Positions 25,407 to 34,012 of a DNA stretch of 64,000 bases are shown here, in pieces. The notes under the pieces were generated by a model. It saw only the letters and a program-made list of their open reading frames with translations. It did no database searches and was not told the origin of the DNA. The position numbers were made by a program, and so were the translations under genes. Location of the stretch: assembly GCF_018069755.1 (NCBI RefSeq), contig NZ_JAGQDE010000002.1, positions 186,001 to 250,000 on the forward strand, in the 5' to 3' direction. Numbering within the stretch: position 1 is the first letter of the stretch; the number at the start of each line of letters is the position of its first letter. This stretch comes from Ideonella aquatica (GTDB lineage: Bacteria; Pseudomonadota; Gammaproteobacteria; Burkholderiales; Burkholderiaceae_C).

Positions 25407-26678
25407 TCAGCGCCCGCTCAGCGACACCGGCAGCTTGATCCGCAGGAACTCGGTGTCATCGGCCGCCAGCGCGCGGCCACCGCCGTAGGGGAAGTTGTTG
25501 TCGTTGGCCACCAGCAGCGTGCGGTCGTCGATCACCGTGACGTTCTCGATCGTCACATAGGGCAGCGTGAAGACCTGGCTGCCGTCGCCGTTCAGGTCAT
25601 GCGGATCGGCCAGGTTCATCAGGTCGACCAGCTCGGTCTTCTGCACGGTGCCGCCCGGCGCCACGCCGTTCAGGTCCACCATAAAGAGCTTCTTGAAGGG
25701 CGTGCCGCCACCGGTGTTGGTGGCGCCGTTGCGTTCGATCACGATGAAGCGCTGGTCATCGACGGCCACCATGTCGCCGATGTTGGTGCCCGCGGCCTCC
25801 AGCACATAGTGGAAGCGCACACCGGTGTAGGCCTCGTTGACCAGGTCGAACTGGTCCATGCGCAGCGTCTTGGCCGGGTCTCCCGCCACGGTCTTCTCCA
25901 GCAGCGTGTAGAGCTGGGTGCCGCTGGCGTTGAGCGCCATGCCCTCAAAGCCACCGCTGCCCGGCAGGTTGGCGTTGGCCTGGCCGCTGAGCACCTCGTG
26001 GTTCTCGGGCGCGTAGACGCCCGGCAGCGCGATCGGCGCGCGCAGCAGCGTGCCCTGGGCGTCGGTCTTCAGCAGGTAGGGGCCAAACTCATCGCCCAGC
26101 CAGTAGTGGCCGTTGTGGTCGCGGCGGATCGACTCGATGTCGAAATCAGCGCCGGTCAGCAGCCGGCGCTCGCGCACCGCGGCATCCACTTCCGGCTTGG
26201 CTGGGTCGTTGTAGTAATGCTCAAAATCAGCCTGGATGGCCCAGGGCACCTGGTGCTGGGCGTCGTTGAATTCCAGGCGGGTGCGGGCATCAAAGGCATC
26301 GCGCGGGCGGTCCGACGCCAGGTCGGCCGGGCTGACGCTGCCGCTGCCGCCGCGCGCCGTCTTCCAGTCGATCTTCAGCGTGTAGGCGCGCAGCACCGCA
26401 TCGGCCGAGTTGGCCTGGGCGCCAAAGCCGTTGTCCACCAGGAACAGGAAGCTGTGGCGCCGCGGCCCCGGCAGCACGCCCGACAAGCCCTGCACCGGCT
26501 GCTGGTCCAGATAGGGCGGCAGGTGGGTGCCGTAGGGGTTGGGCGCCGCAAACTGGCCCGAGGTGGGGCCATCGGCAAAGGTGGCGGCGGGCATCAGCGC
26601 CCAGCCGGTCAAGGTCTGCGCGTGCGCGCCACAGGCCAGCAGCATCGCAGCGGCCCATGCACAGGTCTTGATGGTCAT
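25407..26678 (-). CDS. Secreted esterase-like phytase-family protein (PF13449 type)
   Basis: A 423-residue exported protein. The signal peptide is MTIKTCAWAAAMLLACGAHAQT. The body has repeated beta-propeller-like motifs: PVQGLSGVL, FLFLVDNGFGAQANSADAVLRAY, DFDIESIRRDHNGHYWLGDEFGPYLLKTDAQG, GGFEGMALNASGTQLYTLLEK, NIGDMVAVDDQRFIVIERNG and IENVTVIDDRTLLVANDNNFP. This matches the 'esterase-like activity of phytase' family, with proposed phosphoesterase activity in the periplasm and calcium-binding acidic residues. It stands alone, with 170 bases before it that presumably hold its promoter. Substrate not known. Confidence 0.82.
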   Translation of the reverse strand: MTIKTCAWAAAMLLACGAHAQTLTGWALMPAATFADGPTSGQFAAPNPYGTHLPPYLDQQPVQGLSGVLPGPRRHSFLFLVDNGFGAQANSADAVLRAYTLKIDWKTARGGSGSVSPADLASDRPRDAFDARTRLEFNDAQHQVPWAIQADFEHYYNDPAKPEVDAAVRERRLLTGADFDIESIRRDHNGHYWLGDEFGPYLLKTDAQGTLLRAPIALPGVYAPENHEVLSGQANANLPGSGGFEGMALNASGTQLYTLLEKTVAGDPAKTLRMDQFDLVNEAYTGVRFHYVLEAAGTNIGDMVAVDDQRFIVIERNGATNTGGGTPFKKLFMVDLNGVAPGGTVQKTELVDLMNLADPHDLNGDGSQVFTLPYVTIENVTVIDDRTLLVANDNNFPYGGGRALAADDTEFLRIKLPVSLSGR

Positions 26679-26848
26679 GTCTTGATCCTTGCGGAGATGG
26701 TGACGACGCTGTGCATCGTCGCGACCTGGCGTGTCGATGGCGTGACGAGCGCCATGGGCCGCTGGCAGGGCAGGACTGCAGGCTGTACCAACCCGGTGTC
26801 CGCCGAGCGCGGCCGCGCCAGCGCCTGCGAAGCGGTCCGCGCCCTGCC

Positions 26849-28270
26849 TCAGAGCCAGGTGGACTCCGGGGTGTCCACCAGGCCGGCCAGCTTGGTCAGC
26901 ACGAAACGCATGCGGTCTCGGGTGGACGCCATGATGGCCACACGCACATGGTGGCGCGCCTCGTCGTCGCGATTGACGGCGAAGGCATCGCCACCCGCGA
27001 TCAGCAGCTGATGACCACGAGCCAGCGCGGCAAACTGCTCGCCGCTGGACCAGCGCGGAGGCAATCGGAGCCAGATGTGGAACGCGGTGGGTTGCGCGCG
27101 GTATTCGAACTGGCCCAGCACCTCGCGCGCCATCAGCTGGCGTGCCCGCGCCTCCTCACGCTGCGCGCGGGCCATCTCGGCCGCGCGACCGCTGTTGATC
27201 AGGTTGGTGGCCAGCTGTGCGGCCAGCGGTGACACCATCCAGACGCTGGTCCGCACCGCAGCCGTCATGCGCGAGAGCCACTCTGGCGGACAGTGCATGT
27301 AGCCCAGGCGAATGGTCGAGGCCACCGACTTCGACAGGCTGGTGAGGTAGACGGTGCGCTCGGGGGCGAACGTGGCCAGCGGCACCACCGGTGTGGGCGA
27401 CAGGAAGCCATACAGGTCGTCGTCCAGCAGGATCGTGTCGAACTCGCGGGCCAGCTGCGCGATGTCATGGCGCCGGGCGACCGACATCACCGAAGTGGTC
27501 GGGTTCTGGTAGTTGGCGATCACGATCACCATGGCCGGGCGCTCTTGCTGGCACAGCTCGCGCAGGGCGTCCGGCCGCATGCCTTCGGCGTCCAGCGGCA
27601 CGCCGCGCACACGCCGTCCCAGGCTCAGCACGACCGAGGCCACGCCCGGATAGCACAGCGACTCGCAGAGCACCAGGTCGCCCGGCTGGGTCAGTGCGTT
27701 CACAGCCACCCACAGGCCGTGCTGCGCCCCGGCCGTCAGCAGCACCTGCTCAGGACGCGCTGGAAAGCCGCCGGTGTGCATCCAGGCCGCTCCGGCCTGG
27801 CGGTGCAGCGGGTGGCCGCCGTCGGGGGTGTAGTCCAGCATGTCGGGCAGGGACGAGGACCGCGCCAGCTCGCCCAGTGCCGCACGCACATGGGGCTCCT
27901 GCAGCAACAGATTGGGCTTCACGATCGACAGATCCACCAGTTCCTGACCGATCTCTGACAGCGGTGTGGGCGCCGGCGCTGGCGAGGGCGCCGGGTAGGC
28001 CGGCGCCTGGACGCTGTCGAGGACAAAGGTGCCGCGACCGACTTCCCCTTCCACCAGCCCGCGGCGCTGGGCCAGTTCGTAGGCCCGATTCACGGTGCCT
28101 GGCGTCACGCCGACCAGCGCAGCCAACTCCTTCAGGGTCGGCAGTCGATTGCCCGGCCGCAGCACGCCGGCGCGGATGTCGCGCTCAAGGGCCGCCGCGA
28201 TGCGTTCGTAGATGGCTCCGTCAAGGTTCTGGATGTTCGGCGACCAAATGGGGTTCTGGGCTCCTTGCAC
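26849..28270 (-). CDS. MocR-type (GntR-aminotransferase) transcriptional regulator
   Basis: A 473-residue PLP-dependent regulator. The GntR helix-turn-helix occupies about residues 18-82 (IYERIAAALERDIRAGVLRPGNRLPTLKELAALVGVTPGTVNRAYELAQRRGLVEGEVGRGTFV). An aspartate-aminotransferase fold follows, including LLTAGAQHGLWVAVNAL, PTTSVMSVARRHDIAQLA, DDDLYGFL and the PLP-lysine region YLTSLSKSVASTIRLGYMHCP. MocR regulators usually control an adjacent divergent gene for PLP or amino-acid metabolism. Here that is the SHMT homologue at 28486, across a 215-base A+T-richer gap with several palindromes. The natural effector is probably an amino-acid-like ligand that reacts with bound PLP. Confidence 0.92.
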   Translation of the reverse strand: MQGAQNPIWSPNIQNLDGAIYERIAAALERDIRAGVLRPGNRLPTLKELAALVGVTPGTVNRAYELAQRRGLVEGEVGRGTFVLDSVQAPAYPAPSPAPAPTPLSEIGQELVDLSIVKPNLLLQEPHVRAALGELARSSSLPDMLDYTPDGGHPLHRQAGAAWMHTGGFPARPEQVLLTAGAQHGLWVAVNALTQPGDLVLCESLCYPGVASVVLSLGRRVRGVPLDAEGMRPDALRELCQQERPAMVIVIANYQNPTTSVMSVARRHDIAQLAREFDTILLDDDLYGFLSPTPVVPLATFAPERTVYLTSLSKSVASTIRLGYMHCPPEWLSRMTAAVRTSVWMVSPLAAQLATNLINSGRAAEMARAQREEARARQLMAREVLGQFEYRAQPTAFHIWLRLPPRWSSGEQFAALARGHQLLIAGGDAFAVNRDDEARHHVRVAIMASTRDRMRFVLTKLAGLVDTPESTWL

Positions 28271-28471
28271 TGATGCAATGTTAGCAGATTCGTAGTTTAT
28301 TTGAAACAGTGCAATGTGTCGACCTCGCTGGATCCCCGGTTATTCACACCTTTGGTGCACCGATGAGGCCAATGCCACAGGTTAATGGTCGGACATGTTG
28401 ACCGATTGAATCGATTCAAATAGAGTTCACATCGATGCGTTTGATTCATTAGATCAATTTGCATCGATGCA
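28265..28471. promoter_or_regulatory. Divergent regulatory region with repeated palindromes (MocR target candidate)
   Basis: The gap between the MocR gene and the SHMT homologue is noticeably richer in A+T than the rest. It contains TTGCA-CTGA-TGCAA (28265-28278), the 14-base palindrome TTGAATCGATTCAA (28406-28419), ATCGATGC (28431-28438) and the 12-base palindrome TGCATCGATGCA (28460-28471). The core ATCGAT recurs at 28410, 28431 and 28463, spaced 21 and 32 bases, that is two and three helical turns. TTGACC at 28398-28403 with a weak TAGAGT 17 bases on is a possible promoter for the + strand genes. Binding by the MocR protein is inferred from position. Confidence 0.6.
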
Positions 28472-28485
28472 ATAGGGAGAGACCG

Positions 28486-29733
28486 ATGTACGACATGCGC
28501 CGGGACAGCCTGGAGCGCACCGATCCGGCGATCTGGGAGATCGTTCGCCGCGAGTGCCGCCGCCAGGAAGAACACATTGAACTGATCGCCTCCGAGAACT
28601 ACACCTCGCCGGCGGTGATGCAGGCCGTGGGCTCGCAGCTGACCAACAAGTACGCCGAGGGTTACCCCGGCAAGCGCTATTACGGTGGTTGCGAAGTGAT
28701 CGACGAGGCCGAACGCCTGGCCATCGATCGCCTCAAGGCACTTTTCGGCGCCGAGGCCGCCAACGTGCAGCCGCATTCGGGCTCGCAGGCCAACCAGGCG
28801 GTGTTCTTCGCCGCGCTGCAGCCGGGCGACACCATCCTGGGCATGAGCCTCGCCGAGGGCGGCCACCTGACCCACGGCATGCCGCTGAACATCAGCGGGA
28901 AGTGGTTCAAGGTCGCCAGCTACGGTCTGGATCCGCGCGAAGAGATCGACTACGACGCCATGGAGCGCACGGCGCGCCAGCTGCGCCCGAAGATGATCAT
29001 CGCCGGCGCCTCGGCCTACGCGCTGCGCATCGACTTTGAGCGCTTTGCCCGGGTGGCTCGTGAGATCGGCGCCTACCTGATGGTCGACATGGCGCATTAC
29101 TCCGGCCTGGTGGCTGGCGGCGTGTACCCCAATCCGGTGCCGCACGCGGACTTCGTCACCACCACCACGCACAAGGGCCTGCGCGGCCCGCGGGGCGGCG
29201 TCATCATGATGAAGGCCGAGCACGAGCGTGCGATCAACTCGGCCATCTTCCCTGGGATCCAGGGCGGTCCGCTGGTGCATGTGGTGGCTGGCAAGGCGGT
29301 CGCCTTCCAGCTGGCCGCCAGGCCCGAGTTCCGACGCCACCAGCAACAGGTGCTGGACAACGCCCGTGCCATGGCGCAGACCCTGACGGCGCGCGGTCTG
29401 CGCATCGTCTCCGGCCGCACCGAGAGCCACCTGATGCTGGTCGACCTGCAGGCCCAGGGCATCACCGGCCGCGACGCCGAGCAGGCGCTGGGCGCGGTCT
29501 GCATCACCTGCAACAAGAACTCGATCCCCAAGGACCCGAACAAGCCGATGGTCACCAGCGGCATTCGCCTGGGCAGCCCGGCGATGACCACCCGCGGTTT
29601 CGGCATCGAGGAGTCGCGCCAGGTGGCCCACCTGGTGGCCGACATCGTCCAGGCGCCGCAGGACGAGGCCGTGCGCCAGCGCGTGCGCGCGGCGGTCCAG
29701 ACCCTGTGCGACCGCTTTCCCGTCTACCGCTGA
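28486..29733 (+). CDS. Serine hydroxymethyltransferase family protein (second-type GlyA)
   Basis: A 415-residue fold-type I PLP enzyme of the SHMT family. Familiar stretches are [75 protein letters not shown] and the PLP lysine Lys230 in [14 protein letters not shown]. The residue after the His-Lys pair is Gly where housekeeping enzymes have Thr, and AHYSG replaces the usual AHIAG/AHISG. These changes and the MocR-regulated setting suggest a specialised aldolase or hydroxymethyltransferase (serine, 2-methylserine or another beta-hydroxy amino acid). The start at 28486 follows agggagaga. It heads a + strand run that continues through the transporter, oxidoreductase, RidA and threonine-synthase homologues. 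Confidence 0.88.
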   Translation: MYDMRRDSLERTDPAIWEIVRRECRRQEEHIELIASENYTSPAVMQAVGSQLTNKYAEGYPGKRYYGGCEVIDEAERLAIDRLKALFGAEAANVQPHSGSQANQAVFFAALQPGDTILGMSLAEGGHLTHGMPLNISGKWFKVASYGLDPREEIDYDAMERTARQLRPKMIIAGASAYALRIDFERFARVAREIGAYLMVDMAHYSGLVAGGVYPNPVPHADFVTTTTHKGLRGPRGGVIMMKAEHERAINSAIFPGIQGGPLVHVVAGKAVAFQLAARPEFRRHQQQVLDNARAMAQTLTARGLRIVSGRTESHLMLVDLQAQGITGRDAEQALGAVCITCNKNSIPKDPNKPMVTSGIRLGSPAMTTRGFGIEESRQVAHLVADIVQAPQDEAVRQRVRAAVQTLCDRFPVYR

Positions 29734-29738
29734 ACATC

Positions 29739-30959
29739 ATGCACAACACCTTGCGTCAATGGCGCGCAGACGCTTCACTGTCCGCCATCGTGGCCGGCCT
29801 GCTGGCCGTGCTGATCTCCTATGCCGGACCGCTGGTGGTGGTGTTCCAGGCCGCCAGTCTGGCGCACCTGAGCACCGAGCAGACCTCGTCGTGGATCTGG
29901 GCCATCTCGATCGGCAGCGGCATCTCGGGCCTGCTGCTGAGCTGGCACCTGCGTACGCCGGTGATCACCGCCTGGTCCACGCCCGGCGCTGCGCTGCTGG
30001 TGGTGATGCTGCCGGGCCTGCCGCTGCCGCAGGCGATCGGCACCTACGTGGTCAGCTCCTTGCTGGTCACCGCGATCGGCCTGTCGGGTGCCTTTGACCG
30101 CTTCATCGAGCGCATTCCCAAGGGCATCGCTGCGGCGCTGCTGGCGGGCATCCTGTTGCGCTTTGGCACCCAGGTCTTCGCCTCGGTCGGCAGCAGCCCG
30201 CTGCTGGTGCTGGCGATGCTGGCCACCTTCGTCGTGTTCAAGCGCGTCTGGGCCCGCTATGCCATCGCCGCAGTGATGGCGATCGGCATCGCGATCGCCA
30301 TGGCCGCGGGCAGCACCCACCTGTCGCAGCTGGAGCTGACCCTGGTCGCCCCGGTGTTCGTGGCGCCGCAGTGGTCGTGGCACGCCGTGCTCAGCCTGGG
30401 CCTGCCGCTGGCGCTGGTCACGCTGACCGGCCAGTACGTGCCAGGCATGGCGGTGCTGCGCACCTCGGGCTACACGGTGCCCGCCCGCGGCATCATCGCG
30501 CTGACCGGTCTGTGCTCGCTGCTGCTGGCGCCCTTCGGCTCGCACGGCGTCAACCTGGCGGCGATCACCGCTGCCATCTGCACGGGCAAGGAAGCCCATG
30601 AGGACCCAGACAAGCGTTACATCGCCGGCATCGCCTGCGGTCTGATCTACATCGTCATCGGACTGTTCGGCGGTGCGCTGGCCCTGCTGTTCCGATCGCT
30701 GCCCGCCGAAATGATTGCCGCGCTGGCCGGCCTGGCCCTGATCGGCGCCATCACCACCGGCCTGACCGGCATCGTGCAGGACGACAAGCACCGCGACGCC
30801 AGTGTGATCACCTTCCTGGTGACCGCTTCGGGCATGAGCTTCCTGGGCCTGGGTGCCGCGTTCTGGGGCCTGGTCATCGGCGGCCTCGCCTACCTGGTGC
30901 TGCACCGGCCCTGGCAGGCCGCGCCGCTGGCGCCGCCAGCCAGCCTGAACAAGGCCTGA
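29739..30959 (+). CDS. BenE-family membrane transporter
   Basis: A 406-residue protein with about eleven hydrophobic segments and the BenE (benzoate/H+ symporter) pattern: SYAGPLVVVFQAA, ISGLLLSWHLRTPVITAWSTPGAALL, RIPKGIAAALLAGILLRFG, LTGQYVPGMAVLRTSGYTVPARGII, FGSHGVNLAAITAAICTGKEAHEDPDKRYIAGIACGLIYI and ITFLVTASGMSFLGLGAAFWGLVIG. BenE proteins import benzoate-like acids, but many members beside amino-acid genes probably carry other substrates. It begins five bases after the SHMT homologue, so it likely supplies that pathway's substrate. Its link to the pABA genes 24 kb downstream on the same strand is only speculative. Confidence 0.86.
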   Translation: MHNTLRQWRADASLSAIVAGLLAVLISYAGPLVVVFQAASLAHLSTEQTSSWIWAISIGSGISGLLLSWHLRTPVITAWSTPGAALLVVMLPGLPLPQAIGTYVVSSLLVTAIGLSGAFDRFIERIPKGIAAALLAGILLRFGTQVFASVGSSPLLVLAMLATFVVFKRVWARYAIAAVMAIGIAIAMAAGSTHLSQLELTLVAPVFVAPQWSWHAVLSLGLPLALVTLTGQYVPGMAVLRTSGYTVPARGIIALTGLCSLLLAPFGSHGVNLAAITAAICTGKEAHEDPDKRYIAGIACGLIYIVIGLFGGALALLFRSLPAEMIAALAGLALIGAITTGLTGIVQDDKHRDASVITFLVTASGMSFLGLGAAFWGLVIGGLAYLVLHRPWQAAPLAPPASLNKA

Positions 30960-30994
30960 GCCCCCGCTCGCAACCTGACCCAAGAGACCACACC

Positions 30995-32152
30995 ATGCAA
31001 GGACCCATCGATTTCGCCGTCATCGGCGGCGGCATTGCCGGCGTCGCCGTCGGCGCCGAGTTGGCCCGCCACAGCCGCGTCCTGCTGCTCGAGCGCGAGA
31101 CCAGCATGGCTTACCACACCACCGGTCGCTCGGCGGCCATCTCGATGGAAAGCTACGGCAATGCGCTGATCCGCCAGCTGACCTGCGCCTCTCGGCCGTT
31201 CTATGAGCAGCCGCCGGCCGAGTGGACCTCGCAGGCGCTGAAGGCGCCGCGCGGCGCACTGATCGTTGGCGACGCCGAGCACTGGGGCCAGCTGCAGGCA
31301 CGCTACCAGGCCGTGCGGGCCCAGGTGCCCAGCGCCCAATGGCTGGACCGGGCGGCGATGACCGAGCTGGTTCCCTTCCTCGACCCGCGCTGGGTGGCCG
31401 GCATCCACGAGCCCAGCGCTTTCGATCTCGACGTGCACGCCATCCACACCGCCTTCCTGCGCGGTCTGCGCCAACGCGGCGGCATGGTGCGCACCGGTGC
31501 CGGCATCGTCGCCGCGCAATGGCAGGGCAGCGGCTGGTGCATCACGCTGGACAACGGCGAGCGCGTCCACGCCGGGCGCATCGTCAACGCCGGCGGCGCC
31601 TGGGCCGACGAGCTGGCCCGCCGCAGCGGCGTGGCGCCGCTGGGCATCCGACCGCTGCTGCGCACCGTGGTGGTGGTGGACCCGCAGCAAGACGTCAGCC
31701 GCTGCCCCTATATCGGCACCGTCGACGAGCAGGTCTTCATCAAGCCCGACGTCGGCCGTCTGCTGGTGTCGCCCTGCGACGAAACGCCCAGCGAGCCTTG
31801 CGACGCCCTGCCCGACGAGCTCGGCGTGGCCATCACGATGGACCGCCTGGAGCGCGCCACGACGCTGCGCCCGCGTCGCGTGCTCAACCGCTGGGCCGGC
31901 CTGCGCGTGTTCGCCCCCGACCGCTCGCCGGTGATCGGGCCCGACGCGCAGCGCCCCGAATTCATCTGGTGCGCCGCGCTGGGGGGCTACGGCATCCAGA
32001 CCGCACCGGCCATGGCCCGCCTGTGTGCGGCGCTGGCCACTGGCTCGGCGCTGCCGGACGACCTGGCTGGCATCGACCGCGCCGACGTGGCGCCCGAACG
32101 CATGGACAAGGCCCGCGACCAGAAGGTGGTCGCGGTCGCCGAACTGGAATAA
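30995..32152 (+). CDS. FAD-dependent D-amino acid dehydrogenase-like protein (DauA/DAO family)
   Basis: A 385-residue DAO-superfamily flavoprotein. The Rossmann FAD motif FAVIGGGIAGVAVGAELARHSRVLLLERE is at the N-terminus. YHTTGRSAAISMESYGN is very like D-arginine dehydrogenase DauA. VNAGGAWADELARRSGV and the C-terminal FIWCAALGGYGIQTAPAMARL close the FAD site. Such enzymes oxidise D-amino acids or N-alkyl amino acids to imino acids. A RidA homologue, which hydrolyses imines, follows 75 bases downstream, a meaningful pairing. It is soluble with no signal peptide. Substrate is not determined; a beta-hydroxy or D-amino acid fits the SHMT neighbour. Confidence 0.86.
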   Translation: MQGPIDFAVIGGGIAGVAVGAELARHSRVLLLERETSMAYHTTGRSAAISMESYGNALIRQLTCASRPFYEQPPAEWTSQALKAPRGALIVGDAEHWGQLQARYQAVRAQVPSAQWLDRAAMTELVPFLDPRWVAGIHEPSAFDLDVHAIHTAFLRGLRQRGGMVRTGAGIVAAQWQGSGWCITLDNGERVHAGRIVNAGGAWADELARRSGVAPLGIRPLLRTVVVVDPQQDVSRCPYIGTVDEQVFIKPDVGRLLVSPCDETPSEPCDALPDELGVAITMDRLERATTLRPRRVLNRWAGLRVFAPDRSPVIGPDAQRPEFIWCAALGGYGIQTAPAMARLCAALATGSALPDDLAGIDRADVAPERMDKARDQKVVAVAELE

Positions 32153-32227
32153 CGAGGGAATACCGCCATCACCGTTGACGAGGCCGCGCAGACGGTCCTT
32201 CGACACTTCAACTGCTCAGGGAAACTC

Positions 32228-32677
32228 ATGAACCAGATCGCACGCACCACCGAACTCGACGCCGTCGAGCAAGCCGCCCGCCGCGCCGATGACGAGCGCA
32301 GCATCATCTACACCGACAAGGCGCCGGTGCCGCTGGGCACCTACTCGCAAGGCGTGAAAGTCGGCAACATCATCTTCCTGGCGGCACAGACCCCGGTGGT
32401 CCCCGGCACCAACGACATCGCCGAAGGCGGCTTCGAGGGCCAGGTGCACCAGACCTTCCGCAACCTGCGCACCATGGCCGAGGCCTGCGGCGGCACGCTG
32501 GCAGACGTGGTCCAGGTCACCGTCTACATCACCGACATCTCGAAGTTCCAGACCATGAACGCGATCATGGCCGAGTACTTCCCGCAGCCCTACCCGGCAC
32601 GCACCACCGTCGGTGCGGCCACGCTGGCACGCGGCACGCTGGTGGCGATCGACGCCATCATGGCCGCCCCCCGCTGA
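32228..32677 (+). CDS. RidA/YjgF/YER057c family protein
   Basis: A 149-residue RidA-family protein with an N-terminal extension of about 25 residues before the domain (IIYTDKAPVPLGTYSQGVKVGNIIFLAAQTPVVPGT). The conserved Arg appears in YPARTTVGAATLARGTLVAIDAIM, but the acidic residue near the end is Asp where archetypal RidA has Glu. It should deaminate reactive enamine/imine intermediates. The flavoprotein just upstream would make an imine, and a PLP lyase could make 2-aminoacrylate or similar. The ATG follows an aaact region 8 bases after cagg-rich sequence; its start is preceded by a 75-base spacer. Confidence 0.88.
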   Translation: MNQIARTTELDAVEQAARRADDERSIIYTDKAPVPLGTYSQGVKVGNIIFLAAQTPVVPGTNDIAEGGFEGQVHQTFRNLRTMAEACGGTLADVVQVTVYITDISKFQTMNAIMAEYFPQPYPARTTVGAATLARGTLVAIDAIMAAPR

Positions 32678-32795
32678 GCCGCGGGGCCCCGCCCCACGCC
32701 CCCTTCGACCCGACCGCCGGGGCCGTTCCAGACGGCCCTGCAGCGCCAGCCTGCGTCGATGGTCAGGCCAGCCCACCTGAAGGACAGGAATCACG

Positions 32796-34001
32796 ATGAG
32801 TCATGCCAGCCAAGCCACGATGCGCTGCCTGCGCTGCGAGGCGCGCTTCTTCACGGACCAGATCGGCTACAGCTGCCCGCACTGCGACCTCGACGGCGCG
32901 CTCGATGTCGAGTACGACTACCGTGCCATCGGCCGCGGATTCAAGGACGAGGTGCTGTCGCATCCGGGCTTCGACATGTGGCGCTACCGCGCCCTGCTGC
33001 CGGTCCGCGGCGCGCAGTTGCCACCGGCCCACACCGGCGGCAGTCCGCTGTACCGCCTTCCGGCACGCGGCATCGGCCGGGTGCTGGTCAAGGACGACAG
33101 CCGCAACCCCAGCGGCTCATTGAAGGACCGCGCCAGCGCGCTGGCCGTGGCACTGGCGCGCGACATGGGCGTGCGCACCGTGGCGGCCGCCAGCACCGGC
33201 AACGCCGCCGCGGCGCTGGCCTGCATGGCTGCCGGCAGTGACCTGCGCTGCGTGATCTTTGCGCCGACCAGCGCCGCACGAGAAAAGCTCGCGCAGATTC
33301 GCGCCTACGGCGTCGAGGTGATCGAGGTCGAGGGCGGCTACGACGAAGCCTTCGCTGCCTGCCACGCCGCCTGCCGCGACAACGGTTGGTACAACCGCAG
33401 CACCGGCATCAACTCGTACATGACCGAAGGCAAGAAGACGGTGGCCTTCGAGATCTTTGAGCAGATGGGTTGGACGCTGCCCGATCGGGTCTTCGTGCCG
33501 GTGGGCAACGGCTGCATCGTCGGCGCGGTCTACAAGGGCTTCGACGAGTTGCGTCGAATGGGCCTGACCGATCGCGTGCCGCACATCATGGGCGTGCAGG
33601 CCGAGGGCAGCGACTACATGTACCGCGCCTGGCGCGAAGGCGCCGGCCCGCACCGGGCCGAGCGGCGCCCCTGCAAGACCGCCGCCAGCAGCATCAGCGT
33701 GGCGCTGCCGCGCGATCGCATCAAGGCCCTGCGGGCGATCGAGGACAGCCAGGGCGAGTTCCTGCGCGTCAGCGACGACGAGATCTTCACGGCCCTGCTC
33801 GAGCTGGCGCGGCTCTCGGGCGTCTTCGCCGAACCGGGCGCCGCGGCCGCCTATGCCGGCGCGAAGCGCTACGGCGCCCACGAGCGCGACGAGACCGCCG
33901 TCGTGGTGGTCACCGGCAGCGGCCTGAAGGATGTCGGCGGCCTGCTGCGCAGCGGCGCGCTGAGCCCCGCCAGCGCGGCCGACCTGGCCGGTGCCTGCTG
34001 A
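32796..34001 (+). CDS. Threonine synthase-like PLP enzyme (fold type II) with N-terminal zinc ribbon
   Basis: A 401-residue fold-type II PLP enzyme. It opens with a zinc-ribbon-like module (Cys11, Cys14, Cys27, Cys30 in MRCLRCEARF and YSCPHC), as in thrC-like proteins. The catalytic lysine is Lys110 in KDDSRNPSGSLKDRASAL; AASTGNAAAALACMAAGS and VPVGNGCIVGAVYKGFDEL form cofactor and phosphate contacts. Position after the SHMT homologue, oxidoreductase and RidA suggests a catabolic lyase or dehydratase acting on a hydroxy- or amino-substituted amino acid and not housekeeping threonine synthesis; no homoserine genes are nearby. It starts 118 bases after the RidA gene. The sulfotransferase gene starts 11 bases after its stop. 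Confidence 0.85.
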   Translation: MSHASQATMRCLRCEARFFTDQIGYSCPHCDLDGALDVEYDYRAIGRGFKDEVLSHPGFDMWRYRALLPVRGAQLPPAHTGGSPLYRLPARGIGRVLVKDDSRNPSGSLKDRASALAVALARDMGVRTVAAASTGNAAAALACMAAGSDLRCVIFAPTSAAREKLAQIRAYGVEVIEVEGGYDEAFAACHAACRDNGWYNRSTGINSYMTEGKKTVAFEIFEQMGWTLPDRVFVPVGNGCIVGAVYKGFDELRRMGLTDRVPHIMGVQAEGSDYMYRAWREGAGPHRAERRPCKTAASSISVALPRDRIKALRAIEDSQGEFLRVSDDEIFTALLELARLSGVFAEPGAAAAYAGAKRYGAHERDETAVVVVTGSGLKDVGGLLRSGALSPASAADLAGAC

Positions 34002-34012
34002 GAGCGCCTGCG

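Noticed and set aside
28398-28426. Strong sigma-70 promoter for the SHMT homologue
   Set aside because: TTGACC is good but the -10 TAGAGT is weak, so I list it only as a possibility within the regulatory region.
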